A stretch of 59,807 bases of DNA, from assembly GCA_012033105.1 (NCBI GenBank), contig JAAUPN010000001.1, forward strand, positions 1 through 59,807, read 5' to 3'. This document shows, one piece after another, positions 40,366 to 50,463 of this stretch. The notes under the pieces were generated by a model that was not told where the DNA came from, made no database searches, and saw only the letters and a program-made list of their open reading frames with translations. Numbering within the stretch: the first letter of the stretch is position 1; every line of letters starts with the position of its first letter. This stretch comes from Coleofasciculaceae cyanobacterium RL_1_1 (GTDB lineage Bacteria > Cyanobacteriota > Cyanobacteriia > Cyanobacteriales > Geitlerinemataceae). The position numbers and the translations under genes are program-made.

Positions 40366-43025
40366 ATGGCTATGCCAGAACTAGACCTACGCCAGCTTTT
40401 CCCCTTTGACCTTGATGACTTTCAGCTCCAAGCGATCGAGGCACTGAATCAAGATAAATCCGCGATCGTTTGCGCTCCAACCGGATCAGGCAAAACCCTG
40501 ATTGGCGAGTATGCGATTTATCGTGCCTTGTCACACGGCAAGCGGGTGTTTTACACCACGCCGCTCAAAGCCCTGAGTAACCAGAAATTGCGCGATTTTC
40601 GCGAGAAATTTGGCGATGACAAGGTGGGATTGCTGACGGGAGATGTGGCGATCGAACGCGAAGCGCCGATCCTGGTGATGACCACGGAAATTTTCCGTAA
40701 CATGCTCTACGGTACGCCGATCGGCGAGGTCGGCACTTCGGTGCAGGACGTGGAAACCGTGGTGCTCGATGAGTGTCATTACATGAACGATCGCCAGCGT
40801 GGAACCGTGTGGGAAGAGGCGATCGTCTATGCTCCTCCGGCCATGCAGCTCGTCGGACTCTCCGCCACCGTCGCCAACAGCGGCCAGCTCGCCGACTGGA
40901 TCGCCACCGTCCACGGCCCGACCGAGTTAATCTACTCCGACTTTCGCCCCGTCCCACTCGAATTCAACTATTGCAGTGGCCGTGGTCTTTTCCCGCTGCT
41001 CAACAAAAGCGGCACACAAATCAACCCCAAAATTCGTGGGCAGAAACTCCACAAAGGCAAATACACCAAAACCAAAAAGCCGCCCCGCCCGCGTCCCCTC
41101 GCGGTGAGCTTTGTCGTGTCCAAATTAGCCGAACGCGATATGCTCCCGGCGATTTACTTCATTTCAGTCGGCGCGGCTGCGATAAAGCGGTGGCGGAAAT
41201 GGGCGACTTCAGCTTGCTCAGTCCCGAACAAACCGATCGCGTCGCCCAAATCGTCGATGCCTTCGTTGCCGAAAATCCCGGCGCTATTCGCACCAACCAG
41301 CTCGAACCGCTCTATCGCGGCATTGCGGCGCACCATGCCGGAGTCTTGCCCGCCTGGAAATCTTTGGTGGAATCGTTGTTTCAGTTGGGCTTAATTAAGG
41401 TGGTGTTCGCGACGGAGACGTTGGCGGCGGGGATTAATATGCCGGCTCGATCGACGGTGATCGCGGGACTTTCCAAGCGCACCGATAGCGGCCATCGTTT
41501 GCTAACGGCGTCGGAATTTTTGCAAATGGCGGGGCGTGCCGGTCGTCGGGGGATGGACGATCGCGGCTATGTGGTCGCGCTCGAATCGCCGTTTGAAGGG
41601 GCAAAAGAAGCGGCGCATTTAGCCACGATCGGCGCTGATCCGTTAGTCAGCCAATTCACGCCCACCTATGGCATGGTGCTGAATTTGTTGCAAACCCACT
41701 CGATCGAGCAGGCGAAAGATCTCGTTGAGCGTAGTTTTGGTCAATACCTCGCCAATCTCAGCCTCAAGCCCCAACAGGACGAGATCGCAAACGTCGAAGC
41801 CAAACTCGCCCAAGCCGAAGCGCAGATCTCCGACCTCGATCTTGAACTTATCGAGTCCTACCAAAAACTTCAGGAGCGCCTACAGGAGGAGCGACGCATC
41901 CTCAAAACCCTGCGTGAACAGGCGCACGAGGTGAAACACGAATCGTTGCTTTTGGCACTGCGATTTGCGGTGACCGGTAGCATCGTTAGCCTGAAAGGGC
42001 CGAATGTGCCGGTTCCCCAGCCGATCGCGGCGGTACTCGTCGGCAAAATCGGCGGCGGCGATCGTCCCCTCCAGCTTCTTTGCCTTGGGTCAAATAACAT
42101 GTGGTACGCCGCGACCCCGGCGGATGTGGTGCATTTATTCGGGGATGTGCCGCGCCTAGCTGAGGTGGACGATCTTACGTGGCCGCCGGATCTGGTGCGG
42201 GTGCTACATCCGATCGCCGGGATGAGCGACACCTTCGCGATCGCCGAACGTATCCCCAAACTGCCACCGCCGGAGTTTCCGCCGGAGGTGGTGGAGTGGC
42301 TGGAACGGGTGAAGGATGTAGAAGAAGCGCTCGAAGATCACCCGCTCCACCAGCTCGGTAACCCCACCGCACTCCTCAAGCAACTGCGGCGCATCGAGCG
42401 GCTCGAAGAGCAACTGAACGATCGCAACGCGGCCATGAAGCGCAACCTCGGGCGACACTGGCAAGATTTCCTTGATTTGATTGATATTTTGCTCGAATTT
42501 TGTTGTCTCGAAACGTCGATGCAGCCGACGGAACTGGGCGAGGCGATCGCGGCATTACGTGGCGATAACGAACTGTGGCTCGGCTTGGCGTTAATGAGCC
42601 ACGAGTTTGAAGATCTGGAGATGCATCAATTTGCGGCGGCCTGTGCTGGGGTGACGGTGGAGGTTACCCGTCCGGATGCTTGGACGGCCTTTGAGGTGTC
42701 GCCGGAAGTATTGAACGCTTTAAATAACGTCAAAAATCTGCGGCGGCGGGTGTTTCAGGTGCAGCGGCGCTACGATGTGGCGCTGCCGGTGTGGTTCGAT
42801 CGCGAGTTTGTTTCGCTCGTGGAACAGTGGGCGCTCGGTGCAGAATGGGAGGATCTCTGCGGCAATACCAGTCTGGATGATGGCGATATCGTGCGAGTGC
42901 TGCGCCGTACCTTGGATGTGCTGTCGCAAATTCCCCACGTGCCGCACCTGAGCGATCGGATGAAACAACTGGCTCGTGATGCGGCCTACGCCGTGAACCG
43001 TTTCCCTGTGAAGGAAGACACCTAA
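40366..43025 (+). CDS. Ski2-like DEAD/DEAH-box RNA helicase, one frameshift
   Basis: Repaired length is about 886 residues. The helicase motifs are in order: FQLQAIEAL (Q-like), CAPTGSGKTLIGE (I), TTPLKALSNQK (Ia), LTGDVAIE, VLDECHYMND (II, DECH), VGLSATVAN (III), FATETLAAGINMPARSTV (V) and QMAGRAGRRGMDDRGYV (VI). A long C-terminal region with a coiled coil (about 460-520) and a helical end follows, as in Ski2/Mtr4-type enzymes. The frame breaks in the T3 run 41162-41164; one more T gives IYFIFSRRGCDKAVAEMG. It is likely an RNA-processing helicase. It is divergent from the glycosyl transferase gene. Confidence 0.92.
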
Positions 43026-43056
43026 TCGTCTAGCACTTTGGTGTTGAGAGTCTGGC

Positions 43057-43114
43057 CGTTGTTGCGCTTCAGCGCTTTTCCGCAACGCGCCCACAAGGGC
43101 TAAAGCCCAACGAC
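43057..43114. repeat. Palindromic intergenic repeat
   Basis: Related inverted segments GTTGTTGCGCTTCAGCGC and GGGCTAAAGCCCAACGAC flank a 20-nt middle. GGGCTTTAGCCC-type palindromes of this kind are dispersed in cyanobacteria. It lies between the helicase and cyclophilin genes. Confidence 0.5.
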
Positions 43115-43166
43115 GATCAGCGGAACATCTGACCCTTCAGCGGTTCAATAGTTCCAGAGCGATAAG

Positions 43167-44593
43167 ATGTGCAACCTCTGGGAACGATCGAGTCTGACGA
43201 TCGCCTTTGTGGACACGCCCACCGTCTGCTCCGTCCCTCCTCTCGCTCCTAACCCTCCACATTTCGACACCTCAACCGATGGAAACTTTTCACCATCTCA
43301 CCGGCCTCGTCACGTCACCATGGTCATCGACGGAACCCCACTGACGATCGAAGTAGATGGCATCAACGCCGCCAACACGGGCGGTAACTTCGTCGATTTG
43401 GTCGAAATTGGGTTTTACGACGGCATTGAATTTCACCGCGTCGTCGATGATTTTGTCATCCAGGCGGGTGACCCCAACAGCCTCAGCGCCGGAACCGCCG
43501 CCAAGCCTGTCATTCCCTACACCATCCCGTTAGAAATCCGCGAATCCAGCAGCGGTCAGTATGCCTTCGGGTTCACCTTTGCCCAAGCTGGAATTCCCAA
43601 CGCTGTGCCAACCCTGCAAAATCTGCGCGGCACGATCGCCATGGCTCGCAGCGGCAACGCCAGCCAACCCGCAACCGACACACCGAACACCGCTTCGACC
43701 CAGTTTTATATCAACCTCAGCGATCGCAATACCTTCCTCGATGGCAATTACGCCGTATTTGGCAAGGTCACGAGCAATCTCGCCGCGATCGACACCGTAA
43801 CCCTCGGCTCAGAAATCACCGGCGCACGGGTCACCGATGGCATCTTCCCAGTCGAACCTCGGGCTTCATGGACACCGCTTTACTCAACCAGTTCGCCAAC
43901 CGCATCGGCCAAGCGACGCTCATCATCAACGCTCAATTGTTCGATGATGCCGCCAATACGATTGCCCTCACCTCCAGCCTCAGCGCCGCTAACCCCACCG
44001 GATTTTTAACCTTTGGGGGTAACGATCTCGTAACCGGGTCGGAAATTGGTGATGTGGTGTATGCCGGTCAGGGAGACGACGCCGTGACGGGTGGGTCGGG
44101 TAATGATCTGCTGCGGGGCGGGCGAGACAATGACGTGCTGTCCGGTGGTGCAGATGACGATATTTTGCATGGCAATCTGGGGGATGATACGGTCAACGGC
44201 AACAGCGGCAACGATTTTCTCCGTGGCGGCCAGGGCAATGACGTAATCAATGGCGGCGCGGGGCGTGATTTTCTCATCGGCGATCGCGATCGTGACACCC
44301 TCACCGGTGGCGCGGATGCCGATACCTTCATCCTGCGGACGGCCACCGATCTCAGTACCGATGCGAATGCTGTCGATACGATCACTGATTTTTCATTGGC
44401 GGAGGGCGATCGTCTCGTAATCGTCGGCGAACTCAATGCCTCCAGCGTCGGCTTTGTCGCCTCCGGAGCCGATGCCCTGATCCAAATCGCGGGCAGCGGC
44501 TTTATCGGTCGGGTTACCAACGGCGCGGCGCTGAATCTGACCAACTCAGTTACGGTGGTGTCAGACCAGGATCTTGGCGTGAGCTTTGGTTAG
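43167..44593 (+). CDS. Cyclophilin-type PPIase fused to RTX calcium-binding repeats, one frameshift
   Basis: The N-terminal half is a cyclophilin peptidyl-prolyl isomerase of the cyanobacterial type: NFVDLVEIGFYDGIEFHRVV, FVIQAGDPNS, RGTIAMARSG and STQFYINLSD. The C-terminal half carries hemolysin-type nonapeptides (GGSGNDLLRGGRDNDVLSGG and further copies), which bind calcium after export, then a domain ending in DADTFIL...IQIAGSGFIGRV. The frame breaks at G3 43861-43863; one more G gives VEPRGFMDTALLNQF. RTX proteins are usually exported by type I secretion with a C-terminal signal. The exact start is uncertain: no signal peptide is seen, and a further indel near 43315 would place it at the ATG at 43279. 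Confidence 0.82.
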
Positions 44594-44654
44594 CATCGGT
44601 TGGGTTGGAGTGTGTGCGGTATGCTAGCAAATCCAGTTTCAAGCTCGAACGGCT

Positions 44655-44681
44655 AAATCGTACAAATCGTACAAATCGTAC
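44655..44681. repeat. 9-bp tandem repeat ahead of tonB
   Basis: AAATCGTAC is repeated three times directly in the leader of the TonB-like gene. Confidence 0.85.
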
Positions 44682-44701
44682 AACCGGATTGCCACTCGCC
44701 C

Positions 44702-46075
44702 ATGCCTGTCCCCCAAATTTCGATGCATCGACCGACACCCCGACGCCTGCGCCATGTTTTGCTCTACGGTGCAGGCGGCTCGATCGCCCTACACCTCGGC
44801 GTTTTCGCCACCAGTCCGCTCTGGTGGCACGTGGTGGATCGTCCCCCGGTCTCCGAACCCGTCGAATTGTTGATGCTAGACGGCAGCACGATCGCCACTG
44901 CCCCAGCGATCGCCGCCACCAATATTAGCGAAGTCATCAGCGATGACACCGCGATCGATGCTCCCGCCGAGCTTATCGCCCCACCTCCTCTAGCCACGAT
45001 CGCCACCACACCCGATCGCCCAAGCCTCGATCCAAACACCAACCCAAATCATCCTCCAGCTCAAAACGTCGAGCCTGACCCAACCACAACTCCCACCGAT
45101 CCTGACCATCCCGAAACTCCCGAACCCTCTGAAACCCCCAATCATCCTGAAAAAAACAAGTCGAAGGATATACAGGGGAGAAACAGCGAGTCAGGAGGTA
45201 CTGAAGCGTCTGACGAAACGGGCGGGACGGGCGGGACGGACGAGACGGGTGAGACGGGCGAAACGGGCGAAACGACAGAAACAAGCGGTGGTGGAGTTGG
45301 TCGTAACGCGAGTGGTGAAGCCGGTGGTCGCGGGGGTGTGTCGGGGTCACGTCGTGGGAATGGTCGCGGGCCTGGGTATGGATCGGGGCGTGGATCTGGA
45401 CGTGGATCTGGGCATGGATCGGGCGTCAGAAATGATCGCAGCTCAGGTCGCGGCTCGGGTGTGGGAACGGGCGATCGCGGTACAAGCTCGGGGCAATCCT
45501 CCAGTAGTACGGCGACGGGCGCAGCGTCTGGTGGTACATCTTGTACCGGTGGTTGCCAAGGCCGCTATCAAGGCTCTCAGGCCGAGGCGATCGAGCGTGA
45601 TCCGCTGATTCGCGCCTATCGCAATGCCAGCGGCGAACTCGAATTTGAACTTATACAGTCAAGCGGTAGCGCCGAGGCCGATCGCGCAGCCCTTGCCACC
45701 GCCCAGCAAGCCAACTACACCAGCGATCAAGCAGAATTCACGATCCGCGCTCGCATCGCAGACGAAGGCTCGAACACCACCGAGACGGCTGACGAATCTG
45801 TCCCACCCCAACCCATAACACCACCACCGGAAACGACCCCGATTCATTCTCCTGAGCCGACCTACGAAGAACCGGTCTACGAAGAACCGGCCTACGAAGA
45901 ACCGACCTACGAAGAACCGGCCTACGAAGAACCAGTCTACGAAGAACCGGTCTACGAAGAACCAGTCTACGAAGAACCAGTCTACGAAGAATCTAGCGAT
46001 CCAGTCGATGAGGAACCGATCTACGAGGAATCTAGCGAGATTGAGCCGATTATCGAAGCTGATGAAGATTCATAA
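44702..46075 (+). CDS. TonB-like energy-transducing protein with low-complexity linkers
   Basis: This is a 457-residue protein. A basic head precedes one transmembrane helix (about 22-42, LYGAGGSIALHLGVFATSPLW). A long Pro/Thr/Glu linker, a GET repeat, a Gly/Arg/Ser-rich stretch and a compact region (YQGSQAEAIERDPLIRAYRN ... GSAEADRAALATAQQ) resemble the C-terminal domain of TonB proteins. The tail is a YEEPx repeat. TonB proteins pass energy from the inner membrane to outer membrane receptors. Its position before a B12 riboswitch and a TonB-dependent receptor gene supports that role. It is separated from them by a terminator, so it may be expressed independently of B12. Confidence 0.78.
   Translation: MPVPQISMHRPTPRRLRHVLLYGAGGSIALHLGVFATSPLWWHVVDRPPVSEPVELLMLDGSTIATAPAIAATNISEVISDDTAIDAPAELIAPPPLATIATTPDRPSLDPNTNPNHPPAQNVEPDPTTTPTDPDHPETPEPSETPNHPEKNKSKDIQGRNSESGGTEASDETGGTGGTDETGETGETGETTETSGGGVGRNASGEAGGRGGVSGSRRGNGRGPGYGSGRGSGRGSGHGSGVRNDRSSGRGSGVGTGDRGTSSGQSSSSTATGAASGGTSCTGGCQGRYQGSQAEAIERDPLIRAYRNASGELEFELIQSSGSAEADRAALATAQQANYTSDQAEFTIRARIADEGSNTTETADESVPPQPITPPPETTPIHSPEPTYEEPVYEEPAYEEPTYEEPAYEEPVYEEPVYEEPVYEEPVYEESSDPVDEEPIYEESSEIEPIIEADEDS
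45861..45995. repeat. 15-bp coding tandem repeat in tonB
   Basis: Nine units of a 15-bp sequence like CTACGAAGAACCGGT encode Y-E-E-P-x repeats. Third-position changes (GGT, GGC, AGT, GAC) between units show they are not all recent copies. Confidence 0.9.
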
Positions 46076-46158
46076 GTTCGATTGCAAAATAAGTCTGACG
46101 GGTCTAGAGGTTCTGGACGTAATCGATCGCGATTGTGAGACTAAATTATTAATTTTTT

Positions 46159-46190
46159 CGTAACGCGCAACTTGCGTGCTACGCTTTTTT
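46159..46190 (+). terminator. Terminator after the TonB-like gene
   Basis: The arms CGTAACGCGCAA and TTGCGTGCTACG pair over 12 positions with one mismatch and one G-U pair, and are followed by six T at 46185-46190. It lies about 85 nt after the tonB stop and just before the riboswitch. Confidence 0.8.
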
Positions 46191-46194
46191 AGCT

Positions 46195-46356
46195 CGGTTC
46201 TGATGGAGAACAGCCATCAGAGGAAACGGGGAAAGTTCGGTGCAAGTCCGACGCTGTCCCGCAACTGTGAATAAGATTTTGGTCAGTTTGTCGCGCGAAT
46301 TAACGCGGCTATAACTGGCAGCAAGACAAGATCTTTGAGTCAGAATGCCCGCCGAT
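46195..46356 (+). promoter_or_regulatory. Cobalamin (B12) riboswitch
   Basis: The conserved aptamer blocks appear in order. The G-rich start and GGGAAAGTTCGGTGCAAGTC are at 46239-46258. CGACGCTGTCCCGCAACTGT follows, the B12-box core. The closing GAGTCAGAATGCCCGCC block is at 46337-46353. It lies about 40 nt ahead of the btuB-like start codon, fitting translational or early transcriptional control of the receptor gene by adenosylcobalamin. Confidence 0.93.
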
Positions 46357-46395
46357 CACTACAGATAAATTCAATTCACATCTGCGAGGTTACGG

Positions 46396-48735
46396 ATGCT
46401 GTTTGCTCAAAATTCTCGTCACGCTTGGGCGTGGCGGTTCTGCTTGTTTTCGCCTATTATTCATAGCGCTACGGTATTCGGGCTATTGTTTGCGGCGCTT
46501 TCTCCTGCTGTGGCAGAAACGGCGATCGAAACCCAGTCAAACCTTGATGATGACGCCGAACTCGTTGACATTCAACACGCGAATTCTAGTCAAAATCACG
46601 AATTAGCCGCGATCGAAGCGCCAATTGAACGATCAACAGAAGCATCCACAGAACTCGCTGAAAATGTTTCAGACCCATTAGACTTAAGCGAGTCGCCAGA
46701 AACCCTAGAGTTATTAGATTTAGATGAGTTGATCGAGTCTGAAGCGATCGACGCCCGTGAAGCCGACGAGCCGGATGAGTCCGCTGAGAATAATTCCGAG
46801 ACTGAGATTAACCCCGCGATCGACGCTGAAGCCGACGCTGAAGCCGATGTCGAAATTCTGATCGATCGCATCCTCGATCAGCCCGTTTTCGCACCCTTCC
46901 GCCAAGACCGTCCCCTCCGCGACTCCTCGCGCCCGATCTACGTCGTCCCCCGCGAACAAATCGAAGTGCAGGGCGCAACCACCGTCCAAGAAGCCCTGCG
47001 CTATCTTCCCGGCGTCCTGAGTGAAGGCACAACCGGCGGTCAGTTGGGCGCACAGAGCGCTCAATTTATTCGGGGTGGCGATAGCACCCAAACCCTGATT
47101 TTGCTTGATGGTCGCCCGATTAATGATCTCGGCTTCGCCGGTGGGTTTGACCTCGCGGAATTCACCACAGACTTTGTCGAGCGCATCGAAGTGTTCCCCG
47201 GCGGTAGCTCGGCGCTGTATGGCTCCAGCGGCGTGGGCGGCACGATTAACATCGTCACTCAGCAGCCCACCGACGAACCGGAATTCTCAGCCCGTGCCGG
47301 GTTCGGTAGCTTTGGCTATAACCAGCAGGTGATTCGCGCTCGTGGTTCGGCGGGCGATATTGGCTGGGTGGTCGGCTACAACCGCACCTACGCCGAAAAT
47401 AATTTTCCCTTCGAGCTAGAGACGATCGACGCCGACGGCACGCGCGACAACGCCGACGCCAACTACAACAACCTCAATCTCAAGCTGACAGCGGACATCA
47501 ATGATCGCAACCGTCTCACCTTCAGCGGTCTGTATCTTTCCCGTGATATCGGCGTTCCCGGCGGTGTCCCCACCGGTGAAGACAGCCTCGGACAGTTCAA
47601 TAGCCTGAGCGACGATGCGCGACAATATAGCGAAGATTTGCTGTTCGATTTACGCTGGGATTCGCAATTGAGCGACGATGATCGATCACTGTTAACCGCC
47701 CGAGTCTTTACCGATTTTCTCAGCTATACCTACCGCGATCCGAGCTTCAGCCGGGATGAAGTCGATCGGAATTCGCTCGGTTTTCAAGTGCAGCACAGCC
47801 TCAAACTGGCCGAGACTCAACGCCTCACCTACGGACTCGATTTCCGCACCATTTCCTCCGAGAACAATACCTATAGTTTTTTCGATGGTAGTTCCGCCGA
47901 AAACTATGATGACAATATCGATCAAGGCGCACTCTTTGCCCTATACAACGTCGATATCACGGAAGCTTTAAGCCTTAATCTCGGACTACGGCAAGAGTTT
48001 AATAGCCTTGAAAATGGCTCATTCACGTCGCCGAGTGCCGGTATTTTATGGAAAGTTTCTGATAGTACGACGCTACGCGCTAATTATGCGCGTAGTTTTA
48101 ATGCACCGCTCATTTCAGCCTTAGAAGGACTGGCAGCTTTTAGCATTGCTGGAAATCCTGACCTCAATCCAGAGCGCGGTAATAGCTTTGATCTTGGGTT
48201 GGATCAAAAAATCGGTGATTTTGGCTTATTTCGCCTGACCTTTTTCCTCAATCACATTTCAGAAACGATCGCCTTTGAATTTGGCTCACCGAGTACTTTT
48301 GTAAATATTGGTGAAACCGAGACGATCGGCCTTGAAGCTGGACTCGATGTTGAACTCGCCAAACATCTCTTTGCGTTCACCAATGTCACGCTCAATAATA
48401 CGGAAATCCTCAGTGATAGTAATTCCTCAAATGAGGGAAATGATCTAAGTTTTCGAGATGCGAATAGTCTAAATTTTGGACTAGCCTATGCACGTCCTGA
48501 TGGACTTTATGCGGGGGTGTTATTGCATTACATTGGCGAATTTTTCGTCGATAATGCTAATACCGAAACCCTTGGGGATTACCTTACCGTTGATCTCAAA
48601 ACACAAATCCCGATCGGAGAAAACCTTGTCCTCAACGCCAGCTTAAATAATCTCTTTGATCAAAACTTTGAGCTGTATCCAGGTTATCCCGGCCTCAGTC
48701 GTAACGCCCGTGCGAGCATTCGATGGACGTTTTAG
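46396..48735 (+). CDS. btuB: TonB-dependent outer membrane receptor, BtuB-like (cobalamin)
   Basis: This is a 779-residue outer membrane transporter. A signal peptide ends near LSPAVAETA. An acidic low-complexity region of about 130 residues follows. The plug domain shows RPIYVVPREQIEVQGATT, EALRYLPGVLSEG, IRGGDSTQTLILLDGRPIND and ALYGSSGVGGTINIVT. The beta-barrel ends in RASIRWTF with the terminal Phe needed for membrane insertion. The upstream B12 riboswitch and the downstream BtuF-like lipoprotein indicate cobalamin as substrate. Substrate specificity is inferred from that context rather than from binding residues. Confidence 0.9.
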   Translation: MLFAQNSRHAWAWRFCLFSPIIHSATVFGLLFAALSPAVAETAIETQSNLDDDAELVDIQHANSSQNHELAAIEAPIERSTEASTELAENVSDPLDLSESPETLELLDLDELIESEAIDAREADEPDESAENNSETEINPAIDAEADAEADVEILIDRILDQPVFAPFRQDRPLRDSSRPIYVVPREQIEVQGATTVQEALRYLPGVLSEGTTGGQLGAQSAQFIRGGDSTQTLILLDGRPINDLGFAGGFDLAEFTTDFVERIEVFPGGSSALYGSSGVGGTINIVTQQPTDEPEFSARAGFGSFGYNQQVIRARGSAGDIGWVVGYNRTYAENNFPFELETIDADGTRDNADANYNNLNLKLTADINDRNRLTFSGLYLSRDIGVPGGVPTGEDSLGQFNSLSDDARQYSEDLLFDLRWDSQLSDDDRSLLTARVFTDFLSYTYRDPSFSRDEVDRNSLGFQVQHSLKLAETQRLTYGLDFRTISSENNTYSFFDGSSAENYDDNIDQGALFALYNVDITEALSLNLGLRQEFNSLENGSFTSPSAGILWKVSDSTTLRANYARSFNAPLISALEGLAAFSIAGNPDLNPERGNSFDLGLDQKIGDFGLFRLTFFLNHISETIAFEFGSPSTFVNIGETETIGLEAGLDVELAKHLFAFTNVTLNNTEILSDSNSSNEGNDLSFRDANSLNFGLAYARPDGLYAGVLLHYIGEFFVDNANTETLGDYLTVDLKTQIPIGENLVLNASLNNLFDQNFELYPGYPGLSRNARASIRWTF

Positions 48736-48762
48736 CCTCGTAGAAATCCTATCGGATTGCAC

Positions 48763-49985
48763 ATGACATACGTTCGGTTGATTTCGCTCAAACCGCTGTT
48801 GCTGGTGGCCTTCCTCAGTTCGATCGCCCTCACCAGTTGTGGGCGATCGAACCTGGTACAAACCGATCCGCCTACCGCGATCGATACCACCGATGAGTGT
48901 GTCAGCAACTATGACCCCAGCGTCGATTATTTCCCCGAGAAAGCCAAAACCGATCACGCCAACGGTTTTAGCGTCGAATACCACCGCCACTACAAAACCG
49001 TCACGGTTCGCGAACCTGGCAGAATGCCGATCGCAGCTTCACCTATACCCTCGTTCAGTGCGGTACACCCGTTCCCGCTGGCGTCGATCCCGATCGCGTC
49101 ATCACCGTTCCCGTCCGCTCGATCGTCGCTCTGTCCACCACCCACCTCCCCCCTCTCGATCGTCTCGGTGTGATTGATCGGCTCGTCGGAACCGGCAGCG
49201 CTGACCACATCAGCACCCTCAGCGTCCGCGATCGCCTGGCCTCCGGCGACGCGATCGAGGTCACCCGCAATCTATCCACCAACCTCGAAGCCATCATCGG
49301 CCTCGCTCCGGATCTCGTCATGACCCACAGCATCGGCGATCCCAATAGCGATGTGTATCCAAAACTGAGCGAGGCGGGGTTAAACGTGGTGTTAAATGCA
49401 GAATATGTGGAGCGATCGCCGTTGGGGCGGGCGGAATGGCTGAAGTTTATGGCACTGTTTTTTAACCGCGAGGCAGAGGCGAACGAACTATTTGCAATGA
49501 TCGAGCAGGAGTATCTAGCGGTGGCAGAGTTGGCGAAGTCGGTGGCAATACGTCCGACAGTGCTGCTCGGGTTTAGCTATCAGGGAACGTGGTATGTCTC
49601 CGGTGGGCGGAGTTATGGAGCGCAGTTGTTGACGGATGCAGGGGCGAATTATCTCTGGAGCGATTCGACGGCTCCAGTGACCATTCCGCTGGATTTTGAG
49701 GCGGTGTATGAGGTGGCAGCGGCAGCGGATGTGTGGCTGAATATGAATCCGGCGTGGCCAACGCGGGCGGCAGCGATCGCCGATGATCCGCGTTATGGTC
49801 AGTTTCAGGCGTGGCAGCGCGATCGGATGTATAACAACACAGCGAAAACGAACGCAACGGGCGGTAATGACTACTGGGAAACGGGGTTACTTGAACCGCA
49901 GGTGATTTTAGCGGATTTGGTGCAGATTTTTCACCCGGAACTGTTCCCCGATCGGCAGCTTGTGTACTATCAAAAATTGCCGTAA
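48763..49985 (+). CDS. btuF: BtuF-like substrate-binding lipoprotein, one frameshift
   Basis: It begins MTYVRLISLKPLLLVAFLSS with lipobox LTSC, so it is a lipoprotein of an ABC importer. The fold is the BtuF/FhuD type, with VVALS-type motif SIVALSTTHLPPLDRLGVID, then IIGLAPDLVMTH and TVLLGFSYQGTWYVSGG. The frame breaks at C2 49015-49016; one more C gives REPWQNADRSFTYTLVQCGTPVPAG. Both halves then form one protein of about 407 residues. It lies 28 nt after the receptor gene and probably shares its B12-controlled transcript. No BtuC or BtuD gene is in the window. Confidence 0.87.
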
Positions 49986-50041
49986 ACCCGTTGTACAAAA
50001 TCCGCTTGCGTCTAGGCTGAGATCATCGCGCTCAGTGAAAA

Positions 50042-50194
50042 CCGCACCTCGACTCCGCTCGGTGCTCATTGGAGTTTTTCATGATCGCCACAAGCCAAAC
50101 CAGACTTCATATAATCATCATCGGTCAGGTTAGGACAAGTTAAAAGCAGTATTCTGAGCACTGAGCGGAGTCGAAGTGCGGCATGTCCTAACCT
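50042..50194. repeat. Inverted-repeat element downstream of btuF
   Basis: Outer arms 50042-50068 and 50155-50181 match at about 24 of 26 positions when inverted (CCGCACCTCGACTCCGCTC against its complement). A second perfect 11-bp pair, AGGTTAGGACA (50127-50137) and TGTCCTAACCT (50184-50194), brackets the right arm. It looks like a dispersed intergenic repeat, possibly a fragment of a miniature element. No ORF. Confidence 0.65.
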
Positions 50195-50229
50195 CCTTGC
50201 GAGTGACTATATTAGGTTTGCATTGCATG

Positions 50230-50273
50230 AAAAAGACCCGATGATCATTCCATAATGATCATCGGGTCTTTTT
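50230..50273. terminator. Strong bidirectional terminator
   Basis: Perfect 20-bp arms (50230-50249 and 50254-50273) enclose a 4-nt loop. They begin with AAAAA and end with TTTTT, so either strand would have a U-run. It lies about 250 nt after btuF, whose transcript it may end. Confidence 0.9.
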
Positions 50274-50463
50274 GATTTTGTTTGGTTTGCTAAGAGTGAA
50301 TAACAGGTGTTGAGTACTACACAAGCCACAACACAACTTGAAAGATATGATATCGATAACCTAACCGGTAACAACGGCGAAACAGAAACGCCTAATTGCA
50401 TAGCCTAATTTGCTTTCTGCATTCTTCAATAATGAGCTGGAGATAACCTGATACTGAGTGTAT

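Noticed and set aside
45249-45608. 119-codon ORF in another frame within the TonB-like gene
   Set aside because: It arises from the Gly/Arg-rich repetitive coding sequence of tonB and has no independent support.
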